Shown: positions 1 to 11,335 of the stretch, one piece after another | Layout: each line of letters opens with the position of its first letter | Position numbering within the stretch: the first letter of the stretch is position 1 | Assembly (NCBI GenBank): GCA_021307315.1 | Contig: JAJSPD010000012.1 | Location: 372,001-436,000 of the forward strand | Length of the DNA: 64,000 nucleotides | Direction: 5' to 3' | Origin: Bisporella sp. PMI_857 | Taxonomy: Eukaryota; Ascomycota; Leotiomycetes; Helotiales; Helotiaceae | The notes under the pieces: generated by a model | The model's database searches: none | What the model saw: only the letters and a program-made list of their open reading frames with translations | What the model was told of the DNA's origin: nothing | Position numbers and translations under genes: made by a program

Positions 1-1493
1 CGAGGCTTCACACTGGTCTCTTTTGTCGATGACTGTGCCCTTCTGATGATGATGATGAGTAAAAGGCTCTCGTTTGTACGCGCAAGACTGTCGAGAGAGA
101 CGTGAGATGTGAGTCTACAGAACAAAATGACGTATCGCGTGGAGTCGGGTGACCATGGTTTCCGCTACACTTTTGCCAATGCGCTGTTACTTTTTCTGTA
201 GAGAAAGGTATATTCGGCACACCTAGACTACTTGTAGATCATCATCGACCAAATATGTGGAGTAAGTTATATGGAATGGCGGATTGAACAAGGGGGGCGG
301 TCTGGCGAAGCGAAGGTTGTTGTTGCCTGGTTTTCTCTTGATGCTTGGCTGCAGCGATTCAGGAACCAGCAAGCTCAAATCCTCAAGCCATCATGGTGTA
401 ACATTCACCGGCCTGTTTGTGGCTTTCTTATTCTCATTACGAGAAGCCATTTCTGTTCACATCATCGGAGTAAACCTCAACGGTGCTTTCAGACAGATTT
501 CGCACTAACTCCGACCCCGGGTTGAAAGACACCCGGTGTAAAATCCCCCCCTCTCTCAAGGATGCCTGCTGTATCCCAAGGTAATATTGCAGAGCTAGAG
601 GATTCCCACTTTTCGAGGTTATTGCTCCACGCTCCCAGCTTCTCCAGCCTGCTAGGGTTTAACGTATTCGTCGGATTCCATGCCGTCTTCCTCCTTCTCG
701 ACGCCCAAAAACGCTTCACTTACCGACAAGGCTAGCTGTGAATACCATAGGGGTCCAATCACACTGTACTTGAAGCTCTCAATCACCTGAAGGCTGCCTT
801 ATAGCCCTATCTGACATGGCTTTCACTGCCGGCAGGGCCCTTGTTTTATGCTTCATTCCAATGCTTCCATTGCTTCCTCTCGTTTGGCCGTTACTTGGGT
901 CACGTTCTATGGCGCTTCTCCTTGTCTGCAGTCTAACTCCTTTCGAGGCTATGCTTCCCATTCTTATTTCTTATTTGCAAGAGTCCTTCTAATGCACCGT
1001 CTCCGTGCTCAGTTGAGTGTCGCTGGCCTATATCTACTAATGCGGTTCCGGTCTGAGGAAGTTTTAAAATCTGTACAATACCTGACGCTTCCTCAAGACT
1101 GCAATTGTTGTACTTTTATTCCTAACGAGATTTCCACGAATATTTCAAGCTCCACTCTTCCACATTTCCGGTATTATTACCATTCAATCAATTTGGTTCT
1201 TTCCTTTTTGGTAAACCGAGTCACAAGTATTAGTCATTTGGTACACGAGCTTGCGTTACATTGTATGAATTTATTTAGCTCATTCCTATATTTTCTATTA
1301 TGTTAGTGGTGTTAAGTCGAGATTGAAGATGACTAGCTAAAGCATATCAAGGGACTTTCAAAATATAAACAGCGAGTTTGAGCCGCCAGTTCAACAATCA
1401 ACGAGCGAGCTTCCCCAGATCGTGATCGACGACCTTGATCAGAACCAGACTGTCGAGCACAATTCTGAAGGGGATTCAGCCACCGAGACGGAG
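1..1493. other. gene-poor left flank
   Basis: No convincing gene is seen. The open frames here lack family resemblance and splice context. The last part (from about 1373) is in frame with the bZIP-like gene downstream and may be coding: an acceptor-like CAG ends at 1372 and the frame is open from there with protein-like composition, so an unlocated first exon may lie in this stretch. Confidence 0.4.
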
Positions 1494-2158
1494 ATGGCTT
1501 CTTCACATCGATCCTCTCATCACCATTCCGGTTCTTCTTCCAAAGGCAAAGGCCACTCCTCAACTTCAAAATCTAAAGGCAAGAAGGACGATTGGAGCGA
1601 GATCACAGATCCGGAAGAGAGAAGGCGCGTCCAGAATCGGATTGCTCAAAGAAAGTTTCGTAAGCTTATCGCCTTTGACAGCAAATGGACTCGAAACTGA
1701 CCGTATGCGCTGCACCGATAGGTGATAAAGCCAAAGAGGCCAAGGAGCGACAAGATCGAGACGAGGAAAATCGCAGATATGCAGGAAGTTCTTATCACAC
1801 GCCTGATCCAAATGAAATTGAAGAAACGGACGAACTCTCCGGTTTGCCATGGGGATCGTTCTCCTTGAAGCATGTAGTCTCCAAAGGTAACGCACGGGAA
1901 GAGGAGTTTAGAAAGGGGTCGCGACGGGATGAGGACAGAAGCCATTATGAAGACAGGAGCCATTACGAAGATAGAAGCTATTATGATGGGCGAAGCAATT
2001 ATGAAGGCGCGACAGAATATGAAGCTACTATCGAGCGTGTATACGAGGATACAGAAGGGTATTTTCCAGAGCATTCTGCTTACTACGAAGGAGAAGATCA
2101 GCCATATTACGATTATGGGAGTGGAAGCGCAAGCGGTCACGGTAGCAGCTCACGATAG
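1494..2158 (+). CDS. bZIP-like protein with short basic region
   Basis: Likely nuclear DNA-binding protein. Exons 1494-1659 and 1722-2158 join across a 62-nt GTAAGC...TAG intron that splits an arginine codon. After a Ser/His-rich start, the joined protein shows RVQNRIAQRKFRDKAKE, a bZIP basic region (N-x-A-x-x-R pattern). The expected leucine heptads after it are missing; the chain is instead charged (KERQDRDEENRR) and followed by a LSGLPWGS block that I recall from fungal bZIP-like hypotheticals. The C-terminal half is a Tyr/Glu/Arg-rich low-complexity tail. The first in-frame ATG is at 1494, but the frame stays open upstream to 1341 and looks coding from about 1373 (EFEPPVQQ...), so the true start may be in an unfound upstream exon. 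Target genes cannot be inferred. Confidence 0.75.
1930..2010 (+). repeat. coding repeat of D-R-S-x-Y-E units
   Basis: Four to five imperfect 18-nt units encode DRSHYE, DRSHYE, DRSYYD, GRSNYE within the tail of the bZIP-like protein. The nucleotide copies differ at silent and replacement positions, so this is an aged expansion. Confidence 0.8.
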
Positions 2159-3876
2159 ATTGTTCTGATTTCAATGTTCGTTTTCTGATTTGGTAGGGCT
2201 CTAAAGCTGGCATATTATATTCACATCTAACGGAACTGTAGGTTTTGCATGATAGATTGTTTCAACTTGTTGTATGGCCTCACGGCCGTGGATTCGCATA
2301 GATTTGTTGTGCGCGGTGTTCACAATAGGCGACATAGGGAGGCGTTGCGGTTTGCATTTTATGGCGAAATTGTTTCTGTGTACTTTCATTTGGTGCATAT
2401 CTAGACTGGAAAATGGATCAAGCATCTTCTTGGCGTTATTGGATCTTACAAATACATACTCAGAAGACGTTCCTAGATCTCGATTTCAAAGACTGATGTG
2501 TAATTATGATGTGGCAGCAGGTTTCTCTTCTCTGAGCTATGCCGATTGTCTTACTTTCTTACATTCCCACTTTCTGACTGAGCTTGCATCTCCAAATATT
2601 CAGCTCAACATGTTTTTATGGAGGCTCATTTCTTGCCTAAAGCCGATCCCCTCCTCAGGTAAATATTAACAGATTCTCAAGGACCCTCCTCCACTGTGCC
2701 TGTAGGGCTTCCTCAGGCTGTTCATCCAATCACTTGGGGCGGCGATGAGAAACGGGAATCAACTTTAAATCCTGACGGGCAGATCCAGGACCTTGGGGAA
2801 AGTGATCAGCATGGCAACAGGGATCGCCAAATGCAGATCCCAAAAGGGTAAAATATGTAACCTATAATTAAATCCGCTAAACACTCGGAAGAACTTGGCG
2901 TTCTCGAGAATTATTGGGGGCTCTTGATTCGAAGATGGTAGGATTTCAGCCACTCAGCTGTCCTAGGCACACACAACCATTTGGAGTTCAGAGGAAGGCT
3001 CTTGATAAGAACCGCTGTGGGGCTCAAGAAAGCCACAGAGTGTTAGAGTACCTCACCATTTGTTTTGTCTTAAGTATGAATATATCTTCTGTAAATAGGA
3101 AATTGTGACCCAAATAGATACATGAACCTGGCAGTAGGTAATAGTTTCTGAAAATATGAGCTGAGGCTGCAGACTGGGTGGGAATCGAAGCCACTGAATC
3201 CAAAACTCATGGCGGTCAGAATACCTTAAAGCTTGAATATCTTCCAGCCATGTCGATGCAGCATACTATGGGCAATGGTTGCCATTAATACTCGCTTGCA
3301 TCAGGGTGAAAGTTCCCCTACAGATAGTAGCGTGCATTCTATTTAAGCTTAAGCCTTGCAGGGGCGGCACGATCGGTACAGATTGCCCCGTCATTTCACC
3401 GATGACTGTCGCTAATGCAAACTGTTAGTAAGCAAGGCTTTCAACAAAAGATACAGGATCAAAGAGCTCAAACAGAAGCACAAACAAGGTACATGTGACC
3501 AGTATTGTAGGCTCATAGTGGATCTCCAGTTCGGTGAATGAAAGGATCTTGCTAGGAATTAGAAACTGTGCAGACCTGCAGTAGTGAATGGCTCTGAAAT
3601 GCTTGATTGGTTTACAGGTCTGCCTAGACGTGTCGGTTAAGCAACTGTTGGGGTCAATTTATCACGGTATTGTAGCTTCAGTCCCTGAGAGCGACCGTAC
3701 AGCACTATCCATGAGCTATCCACAATCGCCATCTTACAGCAGACGTGCCACTAACACAATAATCAACGATCGCATGAAACTCAAGCACAAGAAAGCACAG
3801 TGCCGACAAGGTATGCGACACGAAGAACACACCGAGTAATAGAATTCGATGTCAGTGTCTCACTCTGTAGATAACG
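2159..3876. other. intergenic, nothing recognised
   Basis: About 1.7 kb between the bZIP-like gene and Ies1. Short open frames on both strands do not look like proteins. It should contain the Ies1 promoter and leader; an in-frame TAG stands three codons before the Ies1 ATG. Confidence 0.5.
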
Positions 3877-6070
3877 ATGACAGATGATGGGCATTCGCCA
3901 GGGGGCTCGACGATGGTTGATGACAACATGACGACGCAGGCATCCTCTCCAATTCGCCCAGATCCTGATCCAAGAGGCGCCTTGCAGCATGTCCTAGGAA
4001 GCACGGATATACATCCGCGAGGAAGTCTGGCAGCATCCCGAAAAGGCACCACCAGCGATTTTGAGTACTATTACAGAAAGGACGGCGAGGAGGTGGCAGA
4101 GCCCCAAACCACCAAGAAGAAACAGTCGCAAAAGGACAAAGATCAAACACCATCAGGTTCGGCCGCGAACATGTCGATTTACAGTGGTAATAAGGTTCGG
4201 CACCTCAAGAAAGACGACGGAGAACCACTTTGGCGCAAAGACATTCAGTATGATTTCCTCAAACTGGTATTTGAGAATGACCAGAAGGTCTTCACCAATA
4301 GCTATGAAGGTAGCATCGGCCTGCAGACATTTGCAGATGTCTACATCGATGCCATGGCTAGGAGTAGCAAGACTAGCAAGATACTGAGAGATAAACTGCT
4401 AACTGAGCACGAGCCGGCAAAGAATATGGCAATGGTGTGTCTGTTGGTTAATTTAGGCCGTATGAATACTACGCTAAATTGTAAGCCCCCTAACTTGTTG
4501 TAACAGTGTCCCTCTAACGTACATGATACTAGTCTTTCCAGAAATGAGAGCGCAACTTCGAACATACCATGCCATTCCTTCATTGCAAGCACATCAGGAT
4601 CCAAACTCTTACAAGCAGCTCCAGGACGCCCCTCGGCTAAAATCCATATTGAAAGGCGCATCGGAAGATCGTATAGAGCCAAACACAATCGAGAAGATTA
4701 AAGGAAAGACAATTCCTAGAACGAATCCGGTGAACTTGATATTTGTATTATCACAATATGCCCCCAAAATCACCGAGTTGCATTTTGATCAAGACCGGGA
4801 CTTCTACGACTTAATAATGCGCACAAATATATCAAGTGAATCTAGAGCAAGGGCCTTTCTATGGCTAATGTGGTTTTACCTGGAGTCAGACTTTACAGAA
4901 GAAGGGGCTGCAGAGAACCCATTTGGAGCTGGTGTCGATTATGGAAAAGGTGTAATGAATCAAGGCATACCGGAGCTTGAGGACTTGACAGAAACGCTAG
5001 AGCGACTCGAGAATGTAGATCCCCCAGAAGAGCTCGAATACGGACATAATAAACAGCGAGAAAGAAAGCGCATCATTGAAGCAGATCAAGCTGCGTTTCA
5101 AGCAGAACACGGACCTCCTAAACGAGGTCCCAAACCAAAGCTTCATTTACCCCCTGACGACACAGGTTCAGCCACATTGGCTGGGAGTCCTGCAGCTTTG
5201 TTTGGAAAGATGCGTCCTAGATACGAGTCGGATGTGGATAGTACTCGCTCTACGCCACCACGAGGATATGGTTTTGGCGGTATGCGCATACAGAGTGTCC
5301 TCAATGGTAAGTCGAGGAACTCGCTCAAGCATCCAATTATTGAAGGCTCATCACCTATACCCGCACCTGGTCCAGGCGAGAGTGTTATGCGCCGTGCACG
5401 ACCACTTACTGCACATCAACAAGCTGTAGAGCGCAATCGCAACCAGCGTGTTGAGTACATCCTTAGCCGTGGACTACGAAAACGCCACCACGAATCAAAG
5501 AAGCGACGAAAGCAAGACGGTGCGATCTACCGTGCGCTGAAGCGAGCAGAACAGGCGAAAAATCTGGTCTTTGAGGACAGTGAGGCAGAAGACTCCTATA
5601 AAAAGGATCCTGGCATCTTTCGCGAAAGAGGTTTTATTGGCTTGGTGCAACTAGAGGAAGAGATAGAAGACTATGGCGAGGAGATTGCTGCCTATGCTGC
5701 TGCCTTCCGACGCATGGGTAGACGACTCGATCGTTGGGACGGTCAAAAGGGTCTGAATCTTGGGGTTGTTGGCACAAACCGTATCCCACAATCTAAGCCC
5801 AAGGCTATTAACGGTCATGGTGTTTCACGCGATAACGATGAGACCGAGGATGAGCGGACACAGCATAGCAAATCAAAGCAAGTCGGGAATGGCGATGCTG
5901 ATATGGATGAGGACCTCGACGAAATGGACAAGGAGCTTCTAGGTCTAGGAAGTGGAGATGAGGCAGAGCCAGATGAGGATCTCGACGATGTTGAGAAAGA
6001 GCTTCTTGGGTATGGTGGAGGGGGTGACGAAACCGAAGAAGACAATAGCGATGGTATGGACGTGGATTAG
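3877..6070 (+). CDS. IES1: INO80 chromatin-remodelling complex subunit Ies1
   Basis: Predicted nuclear subunit of the fungal INO80 remodeller. Exons 3877-4480 and 4533-6070 join across a 52-nt intron (GTAAGC...ACTAG) and give 713 residues. A nearer acceptor (CAG at 4504-4506) is excluded because it leads at once to a stop. The conserved block from about residue 110 to 350 (EPLWRKDIQYDFLKLVF, then the NLIFVLSQYAPKITELHFD and ARAFLWLMWFYLESDF stretches) is what I recognise as Ies1. Further on come a linker with proline-rich and basic parts (RKRHHESKKRRKQDG, likely a nuclear localisation signal) and an acidic end with two related copies of a DEDLD...KELLG unit. The start is fixed by an in-frame TAG just upstream. 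Assignment is from remembered family resemblance, not a search. Confidence 0.85.
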
Positions 6071-7768
6071 GGTAGGGGAAAAGGAATATCCGGGGGCTGG
6101 CGTTGATGTATGTGTAGGCTTGAGAAACTGGCATGTATCATATTTGGCGTTGGCAACTACAACTTGCTTCTATCACTGACCCAACCAAAATCTAATATGG
6201 CAAGCTAAGTTCATGTTGTTTACGGATATTTGATTTAGGTTTGAGTTTGAGTCATTTATTTGCATACTCTTCCTCCTGCTTTCAGTGAAGCAATACAATT
6301 CTAGCAAGTCATGATTCTCCTTCACAGTCTCCTACATTATTTTGAAGCTTCATACTTTTCTTTTTATCTTCCATGATTTTACAAAGTTCTGTTGCTTAAG
6401 TTCGCATTTTCTTGACAGAAATTTAGTCTTTCCAAGTCTTTCCAGAGCGCAGTAACCATGGGTCCGTCTTCTGGAGATGAAACAGCTCAATATCATTCTT
6501 TGGAAGTTACGACATTTTATCAACCATGCTTTATACTAACGCAATACCAGGATATCTAGCCTACCCGCCCAAACAGATCCGGTTGTCTCAATGATCAAGC
6601 AACGCTTGCATTGCCATTATCAGCACTCTTATCGGTGACGATGCTACAGTTCCAACAAAGGCGGTATATACCATTTAAAATATCTCGTCTACAGACGCAT
6701 GTATCCTACCCCCAAACTTGTAGCATCCGCTTTTACATATTATCACAATCTCCAGTCTGGTCCGGGCGAACCGTATTCAGCTTTCAAGCCCATCAAACAG
6801 CCTCAAAAAACAGGAAGGTTTCCTGATCAGGGTGTTCCTATGATAGTGCTCTGCATAGATCCAACCTGGGAAGTCACGCCACATATTGAGTCTACTCCAC
6901 AAATGCACAGACAAATGTTACCAGACTTCCGTGCCAAGTACGTAGGATTTTGCAGAGCATATAAGTGCAAGATCACTTTGGTTCAATTATTACGCGCAGC
7001 ATTTTGTACGTTTCAGCTTTACGGAGCAATATCTTCTTTATTGAAAAGTTTCATAAACTGTGTTGCTCTCAAAATATGTATCTACTCCTTGACCATATCT
7101 TGAGAATAGTTCGCTCTTGAAACAGCTTCATCCTAGAGACACTTCACATGTTTAACGCCTCGAGATTGGTTAACAATATTCTTGTATGGGATATAGACTG
7201 GTTTAAATGCATCAGATAATGTCAATATTGCCACATGGGCAAGGAAGTGAATTTACCTGTCAGAATATTAAAGCCTTTTCGGTAAAGAGCAAAGGCTCAC
7301 AGGTTCAATGTATGAGTCGTCCTTGACCCTATTTTCACTCTACAATAAATTTGTAATTTGACCTGTAGAATCAGTCTTCAATGAGCGGAGGTGGAGAAAA
7401 TCAAATTAGAAATCATAAATAAAGGGTATGAGTTTTAGAATGAAAGCTTCCACAAGTTGATATAGATCATACCAAAATGTTAGTATGATTGAGACTCGGC
7501 TGACGAGGCTGCTAGGGCGCCTTGCCGTTTTTGCTTCTTGCGTGGCCGAGGCAAGCTGAGAGAGACATGGTCCCACTCTTGAAAGCTACATGATAGAGCT
7601 GTTGCACCATGCTGTGAACACCCCAATACTCGTTGTGGTTATCAGTCAGGATGACGCTTCTCGAGTCCTCTATCGATGACTGGCTCAAGGCCAGGCTCGA
7701 GGAGACGCGAACAAGTAAGCGCATTTTGACAGCCAAGGCCACCAGTCTAAGCTAACAAGGAAGATAGC
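6071..7768. other. intergenic between Ies1 and amidohydrolase
   Basis: AT-rich 1.7 kb. Apart from the doubtful open frame at 6699-7103 nothing is recognised. It includes the Ies1 3' UTR and the amidohydrolase promoter. Confidence 0.5.
6699..7103 (+). CDS. doubtful hypothetical open frame
   Basis: The first ~95 codons read like protein (TPKLVASAFTYYHNLQSGPG..., a run of Pro, Gln and aromatic residues), while the last 40 are hydrophobic and look like read-through of non-coding DNA. An upstream ATG at 6459 and a strong branch/acceptor (ACTAACGCAATACCAG) at about 6535-6551 hint at a spliced gene, but no join that keeps one frame was found. It could be a gene remnant. I do not recognise the family. 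Confidence 0.2.
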   Translation: MYPTPKLVASAFTYYHNLQSGPGEPYSAFKPIKQPQKTGRFPDQGVPMIVLCIDPTWEVTPHIESTPQMHRQMLPDFRAKYVGFCRAYKCKITLVQLLRAAFCTFQLYGAISSLLKSFINCVALKICIYSLTIS

Positions 7769-9325
7769 ATGGACATTTCTACCATCATATCCACCTTGAA
7801 ACCGGATCTCTCCTCCTACGAGTCACTATATAAAGACTTGCACCGCAGTCCAGGACTTTCTTTACAGGAGCATTTCGCGGCAGAGACTGCTGCAAAGCAT
7901 CTTCTGTTATTGAAAGGATTCGAGGTTAAAACAAAAATTGGAGGTACAGGGCTTGTTGGTATTCTCAAAAATGGAGAAGGCAAGACAGTTCTGCTACGCG
8001 CAGATACGGATGCGCTTCCAGTGAAAGAATTGACCGGTTTAGACTATGCTTCTGAGGTCCGAGAGACTGATGTTGAAGATGGAGTAGAAAAACCAGTGAT
8101 GCATGCTTGCGGCCACGACATGCATATCACTTCTATGCTGGCTGCTGCAAAAACTCTCCATGTGGCGCGGGAACAGTGGAAGGGGACGCTCATAATTTTA
8201 TTTCAACCCAACGAGGAGCGAGGGGCAGGCGCGAAGGCAATGATTGAAGATGGCCTATATGATGTCAAGAGGCATGCATGTCCAGCTCCCGATGTTGTCC
8301 TTGGCCAGCATGTCATGCCCTTTCCAGCCGGAACATTAGGGACTAGAGTTGGGTCTTTTGCCAGTGCAGCAGACTCATTTCGAGTGACAATTTATGGGCG
8401 AGGAGGTCATGCCTCTCAACCTCATGTTACTATCGATCCTGTGGTCATGGCGGCTCATATCATTGTCCGCTTGCAAACGGTGGTATCGAGAGAAGTCGAT
8501 CCGAGAGATTCTGCAGTTGTCACTGTCGGGTAGGTCAGCCATGAGGACGTTTTTCAATTTTAGCACGGAAACTATAATCTGTTCAAAAGCCTGTTGGAAG
8601 TTGACAGCTATAAGCCATTGTTTATGATTAGGGTTTACTATCACTAATGTGTGGTTAGGAGTGTGCAAGGCGGCAGTACGGAGAACATCATCGCTAGTGT
8701 AAGTGAGCTTTTGAATATTTGGCAATCTGAACACATGTCGAAACGACTCTCTGTCTCTCATGATAGGAACTGTCTGGTGAACCAGCTTCGACGTAGCATC
8801 GTAAGAGGTAGAAAGACTAACATCGCCATTGCGACTTAGGACGCCGTAATCAAAATCAATGTACGATCGGTTAAGCCTGAGACAAGAGAGAAAGTTCTTG
8901 CCGCTATCAAGAGAATTGTGAAGGCAGAGTGTGATGCTTCCGGAGCTCCCCAGGAGCCACTGTGGGAGTCTACCTCTAGCTTCCCATTTACGATTAATGA
9001 TGAAAATGTCACCAATAAGCTGGCTGAGGCATTCACGAGGCACTTTGGTGATTCGCACAACCCGAATCAACCACCTCTTGGAGGCTCAGAAGATTTCTCG
9101 ATACTTGCAACGGAAGCACCAAACAAAGACGGGGGGAAAGGTGTACCATATAGCTATTGGTCATTTGGTGGTATCGATCCTGGAAAATACAGGGCTTTGG
9201 TCGATGCTGGCCAGACTGATCAGATCCCGATCAACCATAGCCCATACTTTGCGCCGGTCATTCAGCCAACCCTGAGTACAGGAGTTGATGCCTTGGTTGT
9301 AGCTGCTCTCACATTCTTGCAATAG
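7769..9325 (+). CDS. M20-family amidohydrolase (hippurate/IAA-amino-acid hydrolase type)
   Basis: Predicted cytosolic metal-dependent hydrolase of N-acyl amino acids. Three exons, 7769-8529, 8659-8698 and 8840-9325, give 428 residues; the 40-nt middle exon restores the conserved GSVQGGSTENIIA block. Catalytic features are in place: HACGHDMH (residues 112-119) and the EE pair in FQPNEERGAGA (149-150) that bind two metal ions, the dimerisation-domain YGRGGHAS motif, and GGSEDFS near the C terminus. No signal peptide is seen, and the length fits the family. The start is the first ATG of the frame, shortly after an AG-rich leader. The natural substrate cannot be told from sequence; hippurate, indole-acetyl amino acids or other N-acyl amino acids are all possible. 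Neighbouring genes do not help. Confidence 0.88.
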
Positions 9326-10013
9326 AATAACATCACTATCAACTTATATCTCATATGCTTCTTAGTAAGACAAGGGTGAGGAACATGTCATTTATCAGGT
9401 GATACGTTGTGCATGGAGTATTGCCGATTTAGCGTTATCGGTTTAACCACTGCGATTGGTTCTGGTCATGTACAGACCCGCATCCAGGAAGGTCTGACAC
9501 GTACCGTGAGAGATTGGATTGATTATGGTGCAGGTCGTGGTCGGTAACGATAATCCTCTTTAAGAGTTTCAGTGCACTTGCGCACACTCGAGCATTTTGC
9601 TCGCTTAAAAAAAGGGGTTACAAGTGCCGTTATGCCAAGCCATGTAAATGGAGCAAAATGTGGTGCAGAGTCCGTAAATGCCGATTTGTTCCCAATCTAC
9701 GTCATGAATCGTAAGCAAGGCCAAGCAAGGCCTTGCTCGGTCCTCATTCATAGATTACGAGACTTGGACGGGTAGGGCGGTTGCAACGGCCCGACCCTTT
9801 GGTATACACCCGATGTTTGTGGGGTGGTAAATGTCAGAATTATTCAGCAAAGGTATCGATCGGCGCGCCATATATAGTTGATTAGTGAACTTTCGGATGC
9901 CAGCAAAACCTTCTTATTGATCTCTTGCACAAGCATATCCGTCTTATATCTTGTTTTACTGTCAAATAATTTGGTTTTCAAGTTGATCTGCTTATCCTAT
10001 ATCTACCAACACG
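9326..10013. other. intergenic with oxidoreductase promoter
   Basis: No gene seen. Holds a small palindromic stretch rich in AAGGCC at about 9717-9740 and a TATA-like element near 9871. Confidence 0.5.
9871..9877 (+). promoter_or_regulatory. TATA-like element of MDR oxidoreductase
   Basis: TATATAG, 137 nt before the ATG at 10014, just after a GC-rich GGCGCGCC stretch. Position fits a core promoter; assignment is by motif only. Confidence 0.45.
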
Positions 10014-11335
10014 ATGTCGCCTTCAATTCCCAAAACTTCCAAGATATGGACCGTAGAAGGTCAAGATGGCTTTGAGAGCTTGAAATTCCACAAAGAAACA
10101 CCTATTTCAGAGCCATCAGATTATGAGGTCCTTGTAAAGTTCCACTCGGCTTCTTTGAACTACCGGGACTTGATTATTACCAAAGGTAGAATCCTCTTTC
10201 TCATGTGACCACATCACGAACATTCTAATGCTATTCGCAGGACAGTATCCCTTTGCCCTCAAAGAAAAGATCATCCCGGGTTCCGATGGAGCCGGCGAGG
10301 TGATCGCCGTCGGCTCCAAGGTGACTCGTTTCCAGGTCGGCGCCAAAGTGGTGACCCTCTTCAACCAAACCCATCTTGGCGGCTCTCTAGACCTCCAGAC
10401 GACAAGGAGCGGGCTGGGAGGCGCCATCGACGGTACCCTGCGTCAATATGGCACCTTCAACGAGAACGGTCTGGTGGATATGCCTCCGTCCTTGAACTGG
10501 GCCGAAGCATCCACCCTCTCCTGTGCGGCTCTTACGGCTTGGAATGCGCTGTATGGCTTGAAGCCTTTGATACCCGGTGATGTTGTTCTCACTCAGGGAA
10601 CCGGCGGCGTCAGCATCTTTGCCGTGCAGTTTGCAAAGGCCGCTGGCGCAACTGTCAGTAAGTCATCCTTCGATCCCGTTTTCGCAATGTATTTTTGACA
10701 ACGGCATCGACATGGATGTGATCCCAGGGGGAGAGAGGGCTAACCACGGAGGTTAATAGTTGCAACGACCAGCTCTGCCGAGAAAGCGAAAACGCTCAAG
10801 GACTTGGGCGCAGATCATGTCATCAATTACAAAGAAGACCCTAACTGGGGAGAGACAGCGAAGTCCCTGACCATCAACAAAGCGGGCGTGGACCACATTG
10901 TCGAAGTTGGGGGACCAGCAACCGTGGCTCAGAGTCTGAAGGCCATTAAGATCGACGGCGTTATCTCTACGGTCGGTTTCGTGGCCGGGGGTGCAAAATC
11001 AGAACAACCTGGCTTGGTTGCGGCATTGATGAACTTGTGCACGATCCGAGGTATATTAGTCGGCAGTCGGGTGATGTTTGAGGAGATGGTGAGATTTTTC
11101 TTCTATGAAGATGAGAGCCAGGTGGATACGTAAAGCTGACGCATGGGACAGAATCGCGCGATTGAAGTGAACAAGATCAAGCCGGTGGTTGACCAGAAGG
11201 TCTTTACCCTCGAAGAGGCGAAAGAGTAAGTTCTGATGTAACACCTTACTGGGTTTGTGGCTAACGGTATGTAGGGCATACCAGTACATGTGGGATCAAA
11301 AGCACTTTGGAAAGCTTACGATCAAGATTGAATAG
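10014..11335 (+). CDS. MDR alcohol dehydrogenase/quinone-oxidoreductase-like protein
   Basis: Predicted cytosolic NAD(P)H-dependent reductase of the medium-chain dehydrogenase superfamily. Five exons (10014-10185, 10241-10657, 10760-11088, 11152-11225, 11275-11335) give 350 residues. The GroES-like half has SASLNYRDLIITKGQYPF and IPGSDGAGEV; the Rossmann half has the variant nucleotide motif TQGTGGVSIFAVQFAKAAGA followed by KTLKDLGADHVINYKED. The Cys/His ligands of the structural and catalytic zinc sites of classical alcohol dehydrogenases are not seen, so it is probably one of the zinc-independent members. The last exon is short (61 nt) and supplies the conserved end YMWDQKHFGKL. The substrate is unknown; aldehydes, enones and quinones are usual. 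Nothing in the neighbourhood suggests a pathway. Confidence 0.88.

Noticed and set aside
3170..3260. TTCGATTCC-like sequence on the minus strand suggesting a tRNA T-arm
   Set aside because: No matching acceptor stem, D-arm or anticodon arm could be folded at the right distances.
4504..4506. Nearer splice acceptor in the Ies1 intron
   Set aside because: Using it leads to TAA within three codons; the acceptor at 4531-4532 restores the conserved frame.
5808..6134. Minus-strand frames opposite the Ies1 C terminus
   Set aside because: Ser/Pro/His-rich shadow of the acidic coding strand, with no splice or start context.
9572..9775. Open frame between amidohydrolase and oxidoreductase
   Set aside because: Composition is not protein-like, it contains a palindromic stretch and has no splice context.
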